Shown here: positions 8,401-15,819 of the stretch, piece after piece
How the letters are laid out: every line of letters begins with the position of its first letter
Position numbering within the stretch: the first letter of the stretch is position 1
NCBI GenBank assembly: GCA_964398885.1
Contig: CAYNOU010000050.1
Location: 1 to 20,325 of the forward strand
Source: JAGMCF01 sp964398885
GTDB lineage: Bacteria > Cloacimonadota > Cloacimonadia > JGIOTU-2
DNA length: 20,325 nt
Direction of reading: 5' to 3'
Notes under the pieces: model-generated
Told to the model about the DNA's origin: nothing
Seen by the model: the letters and a program-made list of their open reading frames with translations, nothing else
Databases searched by the model: none
Translations under genes and position numbers: made by a program

Positions 8401-9618
8401 ATCCATATTAATGAATGGGGCTTTAATCCTTATGAAGAGTTGAACTACTTCCTTGGTTATGGCACTAATTCTCATGATATTATTATTGACTCTGTTGAAA
8501 CTGCTGTAGTTCATGGAAGGGTTTATGATGAAGATGGAGCTGTTAGTAATACTACTATAACCTATTACCGCTCTGATAATGGAGAACCATATGATACTGT
8601 ATATGTATCAATATCTGGAAGATACAGCGTTACTCTTCCTTATTTCACTTATGATGTTTATGTAAGTGCTCCCGAACATGTGCCTTTTAGAGGCTCTATT
8701 ACTATTGATTATAATGCTACTGTTGATTATAGTTTAGGTTTAGCAGCTTTATTCTGCAACTTTGAAGATAATGATGGAGACTTTTCTCCAACTCCTCCAA
8801 CTAATGCATGGGAATGGGGTGAACCTACTGCCGGTGGTATCAATGCTTATTCTGGTTTAAATGTTTGGGCTACTAATCTTGATGGGTATTATAGCAATTC
8901 TGCAAACTGGTATCTTAACTCTCCTGAATTTACTGTTCCAGATAGTGGTATATTAAATTTCTATCATTATCATAACTTTGAAGGTAGTAAAGGTGAAAAG
9001 ACTCTCTGGGACGGTGGAAATGTAAAAATCTCAACTAATGGCGGAACCTCATTTAATCTTATTACCCCTGTAGGTGGTTATGATGGAACTATATCTGGTT
9101 TTAATCCAGACGAGCCAGGTTTTGGCGGCACGATTGATGAGTGGGAGTTAGTTGAGTTCGACCTTGGCAACTATGAAGGTCAAGATGTAATCTTAAGATG
9201 GCATTTTGCCTCTGATTATTCTCAGTGCGACTATTATGGCTGGTATATTGATGATGTGCTTGTTGGTGACCCTAATAGTAGTGAGCAAATAATAAATCAT
9301 GTTTCTGTTAATAATTCTCAAATAACATCCAATCTTGAATTATACCAAAACTATCCCAATCCTGTTAATCCTGATATAATCGGGACTAATATCTCTTTTT
9401 CATTGCCGAAAAACACAAATAATGTTGAACTTAAAATATACAATATCAAAGGACAGCTTGTAAAGAAATGCGAAGTGCAGAATGCGAAGTGCGGAATGAA
9501 TAGTATGGTATGGAATGGAAGGGATAACTCTGGAAAACCTGTTGCAAACGGTATCTACTTCTATAAACTTTCAACTGATGAAAAAGAAATTATCAAAAAA
9601 ATGATTATATTAAGATAA
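5476..9618 (+). CDS. Secreted gingipain-like C25 cysteine peptidase, multidomain, with sorting tail
   Basis: This 1380-residue protein starts at ATG 5476, supported by GGAGG at 5466-5470. Residues 1-38 are an unusual basic/polar extension encoded by repeat DNA. A normal signal-peptide core follows (CSIVMLLTFFLFITSALA, 44-61). Residues about 65-280 resemble the C25 propeptide. The catalytic domain spans about 286-650, with the His motif NYTAHGSQTSW (H487) and the Cys motif GNCCLACDF (C520 most likely the nucleophile by alignment with gingipain ACVNGDF; C519 is the alternative). Ig-like modules occupy about 655-915. Two carboxypeptidase-regulatory-like folds lie at about 916-1085, a jelly-roll/MAM-like module (FCNFEDNDGDFSP) at 1093-1275, and the sorting domain runs from NYPNP at 1292. 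It is 23 bases upstream of a paralogue, probably in one operon. Extracellular proteolysis of peptides or proteins is inferred. Confidence 0.93.
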   Translation: MRKRSVSPNLSVKKRSVNTDCHYLPTSSGFSRQASGEKKLISKCSIVMLLTFFLFITSALATESNINLVNDEDRIAITENNYEKISMSYSFSQIKSFEAQTKKGVFNEIIIPNTYYIGEIGTPKLPASKKLIEIPFSAEVSVNVKSYTITEYKLSDYGITNPIIPVQPSLPKNIDPTTVEFEYNEGSYSQDAFTEHELATVEILGVLRGVRLARIDVCPVRYNPVNGVIQVYNNIEVDVNLTNSDRELTEYIKAFTYSPYFESVYERIINYRQHGYPAHPDLTTYPVKYLIVSARMFETQLQPFIEWKTQKGFTVIVAYTDTLGSSVNSIQTWIHSQYNAGTPSDPAPSFVLLVGDTGQIPASATGSATYKVTDLYYCSVDGDYFPEMYYGRFSAINTTQAQTQVNRTLYYEKYEFADPSYLDDVTLIAGADGTWNPSVGQPTVLYGTNNYFNAAHGFDEVHAYLTTYTGCYATIDDGICMINYTAHGSQTSWGNPSMTQSMVNALTNVGKYTLAIGNCCLACDFGYPECFGETWARATHNTTGEPTGSIGYIGSAPSSYWYEDFYWAVGAFPTPGGGYVPTYNESSWGAYDGPFVSDYVTQDALIFVGNLAVTEAHTQGYPTHVTAGPIYYWQAYNLLGDPSVVAYMTQGEINDVSFAGLLPIGSTSFTVEAEPGSYVGISMNGVLHGAALVDESGSVNVPIIPFTTAGTADIVVTKPQYQPVMETVVVATPAVVIIDPIAIPINTLTDVTISVYEEDGTTPIPDVNIEVSGLGAFGTLQGITDTSGTCVLNFGGNYGGTQVLNLRGWREGDGYNLFEESMEVTGGLDLTNPDIWITTTFGLSDTFGLNMPGTAHFTQDETDCDHAIYVFDADTLIVTSEDSIVYTPTTLTNIYAMILKTGYNIYDELFITIEVYGTVSGIVTNSETGNPVSDIEVKFYEQGANPTTDDPLFTDITNANGLYEITDEQPVDYYDIHINEWGFNPYEELNYFLGYGTNSHDIIIDSVETAVVHGRVYDEDGAVSNTTITYYRSDNGEPYDTVYVSISGRYSVTLPYFTYDVYVSAPEHVPFRGSITIDYNATVDYSLGLAALFCNFEDNDGDFSPTPPTNAWEWGEPTAGGINAYSGLNVWATNLDGYYSNSANWYLNSPEFTVPDSGILNFYHYHNFEGSKGEKTLWDGGNVKISTNGGTSFNLITPVGGYDGTISGFNPDEPGFGGTIDEWELVEFDLGNYEGQDVILRWHFASDYSQCDYYGWYIDDVLVGDPNSSEQIINHVSVNNSQITSNLELYQNYPNPVNPDIIGTNISFSLPKNTNNVELKIYNIKGQLVKKCEVQNAKCGMNSMVWNGRDNSGKPVANGIYFYKLSTDEKEIIKKMIILR
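5481..5585. repeat. REP-like repeat DNA inside the signal-peptide coding region
   Basis: AAAACGAAGTGT occurs twice (5481-5492, 5514-5525), 33 bases apart. ATCGGT (5505-5510) pairs with ACCGAT (5530-5535). TCTCCCGA (5544-5551) is the exact complement of TCGGGAGA (5578-5585), and an inner alternative CCCGA-cttca-TCGGG lies within it. This cluster of hairpins falls immediately after the start codon and encodes the atypical extension before the signal-peptide core. Confidence 0.6.
8221..9270 (+). repeat. Duplicated C-terminal module, copy 1 (in first C25 peptidase)
   Basis: This aligns without gaps to 12171-13220 at a constant offset of 3950 bases. It encodes the carboxypeptidase-regulatory-like pair and the jelly-roll module. 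Bases 8638-8902 (265 bases) are identical to 12588-12852, including every synonymous position, while identity falls away upstream and downstream. Confidence 0.9.
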
Positions 9619-9641
9619 ACAAAAAAATATGGAGGATTAAT

Positions 9642-12600
9642 ATGAAAAAATATCTATTTCTATTAAGTGTATTATTCTTCATTTGCAGCGGTCTTTTTGC
9701 GGCTCAAGAAGAATGGATTACATTATCTAATTCTAATAGTTATGCGGTAGGTGTTAATGTAATTAGTTCAAACGAAAATCTAATTGAAATAGAATATCAA
9801 TTAAATGGATTCTACAAAAAGCCTGTTGAGATTAACGGAGAAAAATATTCAAAAATTATTCTACCCGATGAAAGTATCTTTTTAGAGAAAGGATTTCCAG
9901 AACTCCCAAGAATAAACCGAAGTGTCATAATACCTGCTAAAGCAAAGATGATTGCAAGGGTGGTCGATTATGAAATTGAAGAATTCAGAAATATCAAGAT
10001 TATTCCATCTAAAGGAAATCTACTGCGTAGTGTAAATCCAGAGGATGTTCCATACACTTTTAGTGATTTTTATGCCACAGATAGCTGGTTTCCACAGGAG
10101 ATTGTAACAACTTATGACCCTTATATCCTGCGAGATGCACGAGGAATGGTTGTTGAAGTTCATCCATTTCAATATAATCCTGCACAAAAAATTCTGAGAG
10201 TTTATAAAAATGTAAGAATTAAAGTTGAAAATGTTGGTCTGGATAATATCAACACTCTGGATGTTGATTTAGCTGATAAGAGAAAAGTAGTTAGGGATTT
10301 CCTGACTATATATGAGCGCAGATTCATCAATTTCAAAAATAATAGATACGACCTGGTTCCTGAAATCGGCAGTATGCTTATTATCTCCGCAGATGAATAC
10401 TATGATGCAGTTCTCCCTCTTGTTGAATGGAAAAATCAAAAAGGTATACTAACTACATTGAAGAGTATCACTGAAATTGGTGGGAATACGCAATCAAATA
10501 TAATGGCTGAAATCCAAAACGCATATAGTAATAATGATTTGGCTTTTGTGCTATTAGTAGGCGATGCTGACGATGTAGTTCCACATTCAATTAAGAAGGA
10601 TCCTTTATATGTTTTGCTCGCTGGTTATGACCATTATCCAGACGCATTTATCTCACGATTCTGTGCAACTTATGTTTCAGATGTTGAAAACCAGGTCAAC
10701 CGTTCAATTAGATATGAAAGAGATGTGGAACAACTTGGTGGTGATTGGTATCATAAAGGAACTGGTGTTGCATCTAATCTAGGCACTGGAGATGACGGTG
10801 AGTATGATTGGGAACACTTAAGAAATATTCGTGCTCAACTTTTAGCTTATAACTACACTCATGTGGATGAATTGTATGATGGCACACACGGTGGCGGAGA
10901 TGCACCTGGTAATCCAACTCCTGGTATGGTAGCAACAGCCATAAATGATGGAAGGAGCTTAGTAAATTATACCGGTCATGGGGGACAAACTTCATGGACG
11001 ACATCTGGCTTCTCAAACACTCATATTGATGGGCTTTCAAATGGATTCAAAATGCCATTAGTATTCTGTGTTGCTTGCTATAATGGGCAATTCTATAATG
11101 GAGAATGTTTTGGTGAACATTGGTTAAAAGCTGGAACAACTGATAGTCCAAATGGTGCTATTGCCTGCTATGCTTCTTCACATAGTCAATCATGGAGTCC
11201 TCCAATGGAAGCTCAAGATGAATGCGATTCATTGCTTATTTACGAAGAATCGCTTACTATTGGCGGATTATGCTTCAACGGCTCTTGCTCAATGATGGAT
11301 CAATATGGATATAATGGGCAAGATGAATACGACCACTGGATCTTATTCGGTGATGGCTCCATTCAAATCAAGACTGATAATGCAGAAATGATGACAGTTG
11401 TGCATAGTTCAGTTATCCCACTTGGCTCAACTACTTATGATGTAGAAGTTGTTGGTATTGAAGGTGCTTTAATTGGTCTTTATATGGATAACATTCTTTA
11501 TGGTTATGGCTATACTGATGAAACTGGAAATGCAACTATTCAACTAATTGAAGATTTAGTAACACCCGGAGAAATGACATTAACTGTTACTGCATATAAC
11601 AAGCTTCCATATATTACAACAATTGATGCAATTGTTCCTGTTCAGGTTACTATTTCCCCAGATACAATAAATGTAAACGAAGAAACAGATGTTACTGTTA
11701 CAGTTTTAGATAGTGATGGAATTGAACCAGAGGTTGGAGTTAATGTTTGGGTTGTGGGGCTGGGTTATGAAATTGACTCTGTTGCTACCGATACAAGCGG
11801 GGTAGCATCTCTAACCATTAACTATCAATTTGGTCCAACTTTAAGTATACTCGGGCAGAGACCTGAGGACGATTATATACTATTTGATGAAACCATTCAT
11901 GTTACTGCCCAAGATCTTACAAACCAGGATTTAGAAGTAACAACTGACTTCGGACTTACAGATGGATTCGCTATGAATCTTCTCGGAACGATTCATGCGT
12001 ATTGTGATGAGGATACCACAACTCTTTGGGCAAAATTAAATGATAATGAGTATATTTCTACACCCGAGGACACACTTGAATTTATTCCTGATGAATTGGG
12101 AACTGTTTATTCCATAATTTCTAAATCTGGTTATAATCTGTATCAAGAAGAGTTTCCTGTAATAATTGCTTATGGCACTATTTCAGGCATAGTAACAGAA
12201 AGTGAGAATGGAGACCTTGTTTCTGATATTGAGGTTAAATTTTATGAACAAGGTGCTAACCCAACAACTGATGACCCATTATTCACTGATATAACTGATG
12301 CTTATGGATTATACGAAATTACCGAGGACCAACCTGTTGATTATTATGATATCTATATTGATGAATGGGGCTATAATTCGTATGAAGAACCGGACTACTT
12401 CCTTGGTTACGGTTCCAACTCTCATGATATTGTTATTGAGCCTGTTGAAAGTGCTGCAGTTCACGGAAGAATTTATGACGAAAACGGAGCTGTGGGCAAT
12501 ACTACTATAACCTATTACCGCTCTGATAATGGCGAGCAATATACTGAGGTAAATGTTGGAATATCTGGAAGATATAGCGTTACTCTCCCTTATTTCACTT

Positions 12601-13562
12601 ATGATGTTTATGTAAGTGCTCCCGAACATGTGCCTTTTAGAGGCTCTATTACTATTGATTATAATGCTACTGTTGATTATAGTTTAGGTTTAGCAGCTTT
12701 ATTCTGCAACTTTGAAGATAATGATGGAGACTTTTCTCCAACTCCTCCAACTAATGCATGGGAATGGGGTGAACCTACTGCCGGTGGTATCAATGCTTAT
12801 TCTGGTTTAAATGTTTGGGCTACTAATCTTGATGGGTATTATAGCAATTCTGTAAACTGGTATCTTAACTCTCCTGAATTCACTGTGCCTGATAGTGGTA
12901 TATTATATTTCTATCATTATTATAATTTTGAAGGCAGTAAAGATGAAAAGACACTATATGATGGAGGAAATGTAAAAATCTCAACTAATGGTGGAACCTC
13001 ATTTAATCTTATTACTCCTGTAGGTGGTTATGATGGAACTATATCTGGTTTTAATCCAGACGAGCCGGGTTTTGGCGGCACGATTGATGAGTGGGAATTA
13101 GTAGAGTTTGACCTTAGTAGTTATGAAAATGATGATGTAATCTTAAGATGGCACTTTGCCTCTGATTATTCTCAGTGCGACTATTACGGCTGGTATATTG
13201 ATGATTTCCTTGTAGGTGACCCGAATAGCAGCACTCAAATACCCTATCCGCCTCCTTCAGTTAACAGTACTCAAATACCATACAAACTTGAACTATACCA
13301 AAACTATCCCAATCCTGTGAAAAGCAACACTAATATTTCTTTTTCATTGCCGAAAAACACGAAGGAAGCAGAAATAAGAATCTATAATATCAAAGGACAG
13401 CTGATAAAGAAGTTCAAAATGCAAAATGCGAAGTGCGGAATGAATAGTATGGTATGGAATGGAACTGATAAGAATGGTAAGAAAGTTGTATCAGGATTGT
13501 ATTTCTATAAATTGACCACAGGCAAAGAAACTGCAGTTAAGAAGATGCTGCTGCTAAATTAA
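9642..13562 (+). CDS. Second secreted gingipain-like C25 cysteine peptidase, tandem paralogue
   Basis: This 1306-residue protein has a conventional signal peptide (MKKYLFLLSVLFFICSGLFA, cut near residue 20) and no N-terminal extension. The start is set by GGAGG at 9631-9635. A C25 propeptide-like region covers about 25-235. The catalytic domain carries NYTGHGGQTSW (H446) and VACYNGQF (C479), closer to the classical gingipain ACVNG motif than the upstream paralogue. Ig-like modules follow, then regulatory-like folds and the jelly-roll module (FCNFEDNDGDFSP), almost identical to those of the upstream gene. The sorting domain begins at NYPNP, residue 1221. The peptidase halves differ strongly between the two paralogues, so their specificities may differ. 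It probably shares a transcript with the first peptidase gene. Confidence 0.93.
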   Translation: MKKYLFLLSVLFFICSGLFAAQEEWITLSNSNSYAVGVNVISSNENLIEIEYQLNGFYKKPVEINGEKYSKIILPDESIFLEKGFPELPRINRSVIIPAKAKMIARVVDYEIEEFRNIKIIPSKGNLLRSVNPEDVPYTFSDFYATDSWFPQEIVTTYDPYILRDARGMVVEVHPFQYNPAQKILRVYKNVRIKVENVGLDNINTLDVDLADKRKVVRDFLTIYERRFINFKNNRYDLVPEIGSMLIISADEYYDAVLPLVEWKNQKGILTTLKSITEIGGNTQSNIMAEIQNAYSNNDLAFVLLVGDADDVVPHSIKKDPLYVLLAGYDHYPDAFISRFCATYVSDVENQVNRSIRYERDVEQLGGDWYHKGTGVASNLGTGDDGEYDWEHLRNIRAQLLAYNYTHVDELYDGTHGGGDAPGNPTPGMVATAINDGRSLVNYTGHGGQTSWTTSGFSNTHIDGLSNGFKMPLVFCVACYNGQFYNGECFGEHWLKAGTTDSPNGAIACYASSHSQSWSPPMEAQDECDSLLIYEESLTIGGLCFNGSCSMMDQYGYNGQDEYDHWILFGDGSIQIKTDNAEMMTVVHSSVIPLGSTTYDVEVVGIEGALIGLYMDNILYGYGYTDETGNATIQLIEDLVTPGEMTLTVTAYNKLPYITTIDAIVPVQVTISPDTINVNEETDVTVTVLDSDGIEPEVGVNVWVVGLGYEIDSVATDTSGVASLTINYQFGPTLSILGQRPEDDYILFDETIHVTAQDLTNQDLEVTTDFGLTDGFAMNLLGTIHAYCDEDTTTLWAKLNDNEYISTPEDTLEFIPDELGTVYSIISKSGYNLYQEEFPVIIAYGTISGIVTESENGDLVSDIEVKFYEQGANPTTDDPLFTDITDAYGLYEITEDQPVDYYDIYIDEWGYNSYEEPDYFLGYGSNSHDIVIEPVESAAVHGRIYDENGAVGNTTITYYRSDNGEQYTEVNVGISGRYSVTLPYFTYDVYVSAPEHVPFRGSITIDYNATVDYSLGLAALFCNFEDNDGDFSPTPPTNAWEWGEPTAGGINAYSGLNVWATNLDGYYSNSVNWYLNSPEFTVPDSGILYFYHYYNFEGSKDEKTLYDGGNVKISTNGGTSFNLITPVGGYDGTISGFNPDEPGFGGTIDEWELVEFDLSSYENDDVILRWHFASDYSQCDYYGWYIDDFLVGDPNSSTQIPYPPPSVNSTQIPYKLELYQNYPNPVKSNTNISFSLPKNTKEAEIRIYNIKGQLIKKFKMQNAKCGMNSMVWNGTDKNGKKVVSGLYFYKLTTGKETAVKKMLLLN
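12171..13220 (+). repeat. Duplicated C-terminal module, copy 2 (in second C25 peptidase)
   Basis: This is the partner of 8221-9270. The tract 12588-12852 is base-for-base identical to 8638-8902. The flanking parts of the module are similar but carry scattered differences, for example SANWYLNSPEF against SVNWYLNSPEF and LGNYEGQD against LSSYENDD. Confidence 0.9.
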
Positions 13563-13595
13563 CCTCGCGAATGGTTTTAGGACTTCTTGCTTTTC

Positions 13596-13624
13596 TTGAC
13601 ATTTGCAATTGTAAAAAACTTAAT
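13596..13624 (+). promoter_or_regulatory. Candidate sigma-70-like promoter for the beta-helix gene
   Basis: TTGACA (13596-13601) is followed after exactly 17 bases by CTTAAT (13619-13624), a four-of-six match to TATAAT. It lies in the 113-base gap after the second peptidase gene, suggesting that the beta-helix gene has its own promoter rather than relying on read-through. The promoter consensus for this lineage is not known to me, so this stays a candidate. Confidence 0.45.
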
Positions 13625-13644
13625 CCGGATCGGTTTAGCCATTG

Positions 13645-13664
13645 TTTAACCAACTCGGGTTAAA
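13645..13664 (+). promoter_or_regulatory. Leader hairpin just upstream of the beta-helix start codon
   Basis: TTTAACC (13645-13651) and GGTTAAA (13658-13664) form a perfect 7-bp stem with a 6-base loop. It ends 11 bases before ATG 13676, where a Shine-Dalgarno sequence would be expected but none is evident (GTAGTAACT). It could influence translation initiation. It may also be chance in AT-rich DNA. Confidence 0.35.
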
Positions 13665-13675
13665 ATGTAGTAACT

Positions 13676-15757
13676 ATGAAAAAAAGATCTATTGTTTTAT
13701 TCTCCGTTCTCCTTTTCTCCTTTTCTCCTTTCCTCCTTTCTATTGAAGTAGGTGGACACCTTACAGAAGACACTACCTGGTCACCGGAAAACAATCCCTA
13801 TATTGTTGTAGATAATATCTTTATTGATGAAAATGTAACCCTTACGATTGAGCCAGGCACCATTGTTAAATTCAACACTGCTAATATGGTTAATGGAGAT
13901 TTTTATTATGATGATGGATATACAGAAGCAAAATTTATGCTCGTAAGAGGAAAATTGGCAGCAGTTGGTACAAAGCAGGACAGTATCATATTTACTCGCA
14001 ACAGTGAAGAAGATGACCAGCGTTGGGGTATAATCATCTTTATGCCAGAAAGCGATTCAACATCTATCTTCAAGCATTGTAAATTTGAATACAGCCATTT
14101 TATAAGGCTTGTTTTAGGAGGAGCATATTATGCTGGAGCAGTCTCTTTTAGCAATGCAAAAGCGACTATTGCTAAATGTTTATTCAAGAATTTTGACAAC
14201 TTTTATCAAGCTCCATATTGCAACGCTATATATTGTATATCACAGAGCTCCCCAATAATTTACAAAAATATTTTTACTAGGGATGATAATATAGAGTATC
14301 CAGGTGTAGCTGTATACATTGTATGGCAGAATAATTCACAACCTCAAATTTTTTATAATACTTTTATTAATGTTCCCGGTATTTATATAGCTGTTTTGAA
14401 TCCCAATCAACCCCAGATTACAGTTGCCTATAATACATTTATAAATAGTTCTTATGGTATAATTTCGGATGAAAGCAATTTATATATATATAAGAACAAT
14501 TTCTATAATTGCAATCTATCAATAGATACATATAATGATACAGCAATAATAAAGCAGAATATAATTGAAGGGGGTGGTGGAATAGAAGCAGATGGAACAA
14601 TCACTATTACAGAAAATACAATAACAAATGTTGGAGGAGCTATTCTTACCTGGGATGGGAGTCATTGCATTATTAGTAATAATGTTATTGCTAATAATGG
14701 AGCAGGGATATATAATTCAGAAAGTAATAATTATGTATATAATAATTTAATAATATATAATGAAGGAATGGGAATTGTTGATCATGCTTTTAATACTTTT
14801 TTTGCTAATAATGTTATTGCATATAATGGAGAACATGGATTTCTCAATTCAGGATCTACACAACTATTAAATAACATTTTATGGTATAATTATGAAGGAG
14901 ATTTTTCTTCAGATTATACAGGAAATATTTCTATAGGTTATTGCTGTATAGAAGATGGCGTGCCTGAATGGGCAACAGATTTAGGCGGTAACATAACAGA
15001 AAACCCTCAGTTTGTAGATCCGGAGAATGGTGATTTTCATTTACTTCCTATAAGTCCCTGCATAGACACAGGCACACCGGATACAACTGGATATTTCATC
15101 CCACCCTTTGATCTGGATTATGCATTTCGTATCTGGGACGGAGATAATAATGGAGATGCTATCATTGATATGGGATGTTATGAGTTTGGTGCTATGTATA
15201 TCGGTGGTATTGCCGGACAGGTAACCTTAAACAACGGAGATGGTTTTGTTCCATTAACACGGATAGAGATAAACGGTAAAATTGCCTACCCGGATACAAA
15301 TGGATATTATGATGTAAATTTACTTCTTGGAGTTTACGAGCTTACCGCTACTCTGGAAGGATATGATAGTGTAATTATTTCCGATATTGAAATATTAGAG
15401 GGTGAAGTTACAATTGTCAATTTTGAGATGAATTCAAATGTTGGTGTTGATGATAATATTGTTAGTGATATGTCAGGGTTTGAATTAACTAACTATCCCA
15501 ATCCTGTCCAAACTTCTACTACAATATCCTTTTCACTCCGCCAGTTGGCGGATGCAGAAAAAGTGGAACTAAAAATTTATAATATCAAAGGACAACTGGT
15601 GAAACAATTCAAAATTCAAAATTATAAATTAAAAATTAATGAAGTTGTCTGGGATGGAAAAGATGAGAATGGCAAACCTGTTGCTAATGGTCTCTACTTC
15701 TGCAAACTCTCTGCTGACAGAAAAGAACTAATCAAAAAAATGATTATATTAAGATAA
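13676..15757 (+). CDS. Secreted right-handed parallel beta-helix protein with sorting tail
   Basis: This 693-residue protein begins with a signal peptide (MKKRSIVLFSVLLFSFSPFLLS). VDNIFIDENVTLTIEPGTIVKF (about 40-61) is the usual entry strand of secreted beta-helix proteins. It is followed by many short Asn-rich turns (for example ISNNVIANNGAGIYN, VYNNLIIYNEGMGIVD, FANNVIAYNGEHGF) to about residue 470, as in NosD/pectate-lyase-like folds. No lyase catalytic set is recognisable, so an adhesin or carbohydrate-binding role is as likely as an enzyme. Residues about 514-590 are a carboxypeptidase-regulatory-like fold (GIAGQVTLNNGDG, ending VNFEM). The sorting domain starts at NYPNP, residue 606. 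Part of the signal peptide is encoded by a tandem 8-base repeat. The ribosome site is weak. Confidence 0.88.
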   Translation: MKKRSIVLFSVLLFSFSPFLLSIEVGGHLTEDTTWSPENNPYIVVDNIFIDENVTLTIEPGTIVKFNTANMVNGDFYYDDGYTEAKFMLVRGKLAAVGTKQDSIIFTRNSEEDDQRWGIIIFMPESDSTSIFKHCKFEYSHFIRLVLGGAYYAGAVSFSNAKATIAKCLFKNFDNFYQAPYCNAIYCISQSSPIIYKNIFTRDDNIEYPGVAVYIVWQNNSQPQIFYNTFINVPGIYIAVLNPNQPQITVAYNTFINSSYGIISDESNLYIYKNNFYNCNLSIDTYNDTAIIKQNIIEGGGGIEADGTITITENTITNVGGAILTWDGSHCIISNNVIANNGAGIYNSESNNYVYNNLIIYNEGMGIVDHAFNTFFANNVIAYNGEHGFLNSGSTQLLNNILWYNYEGDFSSDYTGNISIGYCCIEDGVPEWATDLGGNITENPQFVDPENGDFHLLPISPCIDTGTPDTTGYFIPPFDLDYAFRIWDGDNNGDAIIDMGCYEFGAMYIGGIAGQVTLNNGDGFVPLTRIEINGKIAYPDTNGYYDVNLLLGVYELTATLEGYDSVIISDIEILEGEVTIVNFEMNSNVGVDDNIVSDMSGFELTNYPNPVQTSTTISFSLRQLADAEKVELKIYNIKGQLVKQFKIQNYKLKINEVVWDGKDENGKPVANGLYFCKLSADRKELIKKMIILR
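13709..13740 (+). repeat. Tandem octanucleotide repeat (CTCCTTTY x 4) in signal-peptide codons
   Basis: There are four head-to-tail 8-base units: CTCCTTTT twice, then CTCCTTTC twice. A shorter related unit (CTCCGTT, 13702-13708) precedes them. Eight is not a multiple of three, so gain or loss of a single unit would shift the reading frame of the beta-helix gene. Confidence 0.8.
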
Positions 15758-15777
15758 ATAAAAAATAGGGTTTATTG

Positions 15778-15798
15778 CGGGGTTTAATTATAACCCCG
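15778..15798 (+). terminator. Hairpin between beta-helix gene and winged-helix/M29-like gene
   Basis: CGGGGTT (15778-15784) pairs perfectly with AACCCCG (15792-15798) around a 7-base loop. It begins 20 bases after the beta-helix stop and ends 21 bases before the next start codon. No T-run follows, so termination efficiency is uncertain. Confidence 0.5.
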
Positions 15799-15819
15799 TC
15801 ATTCTGATTAAAAAATAGT

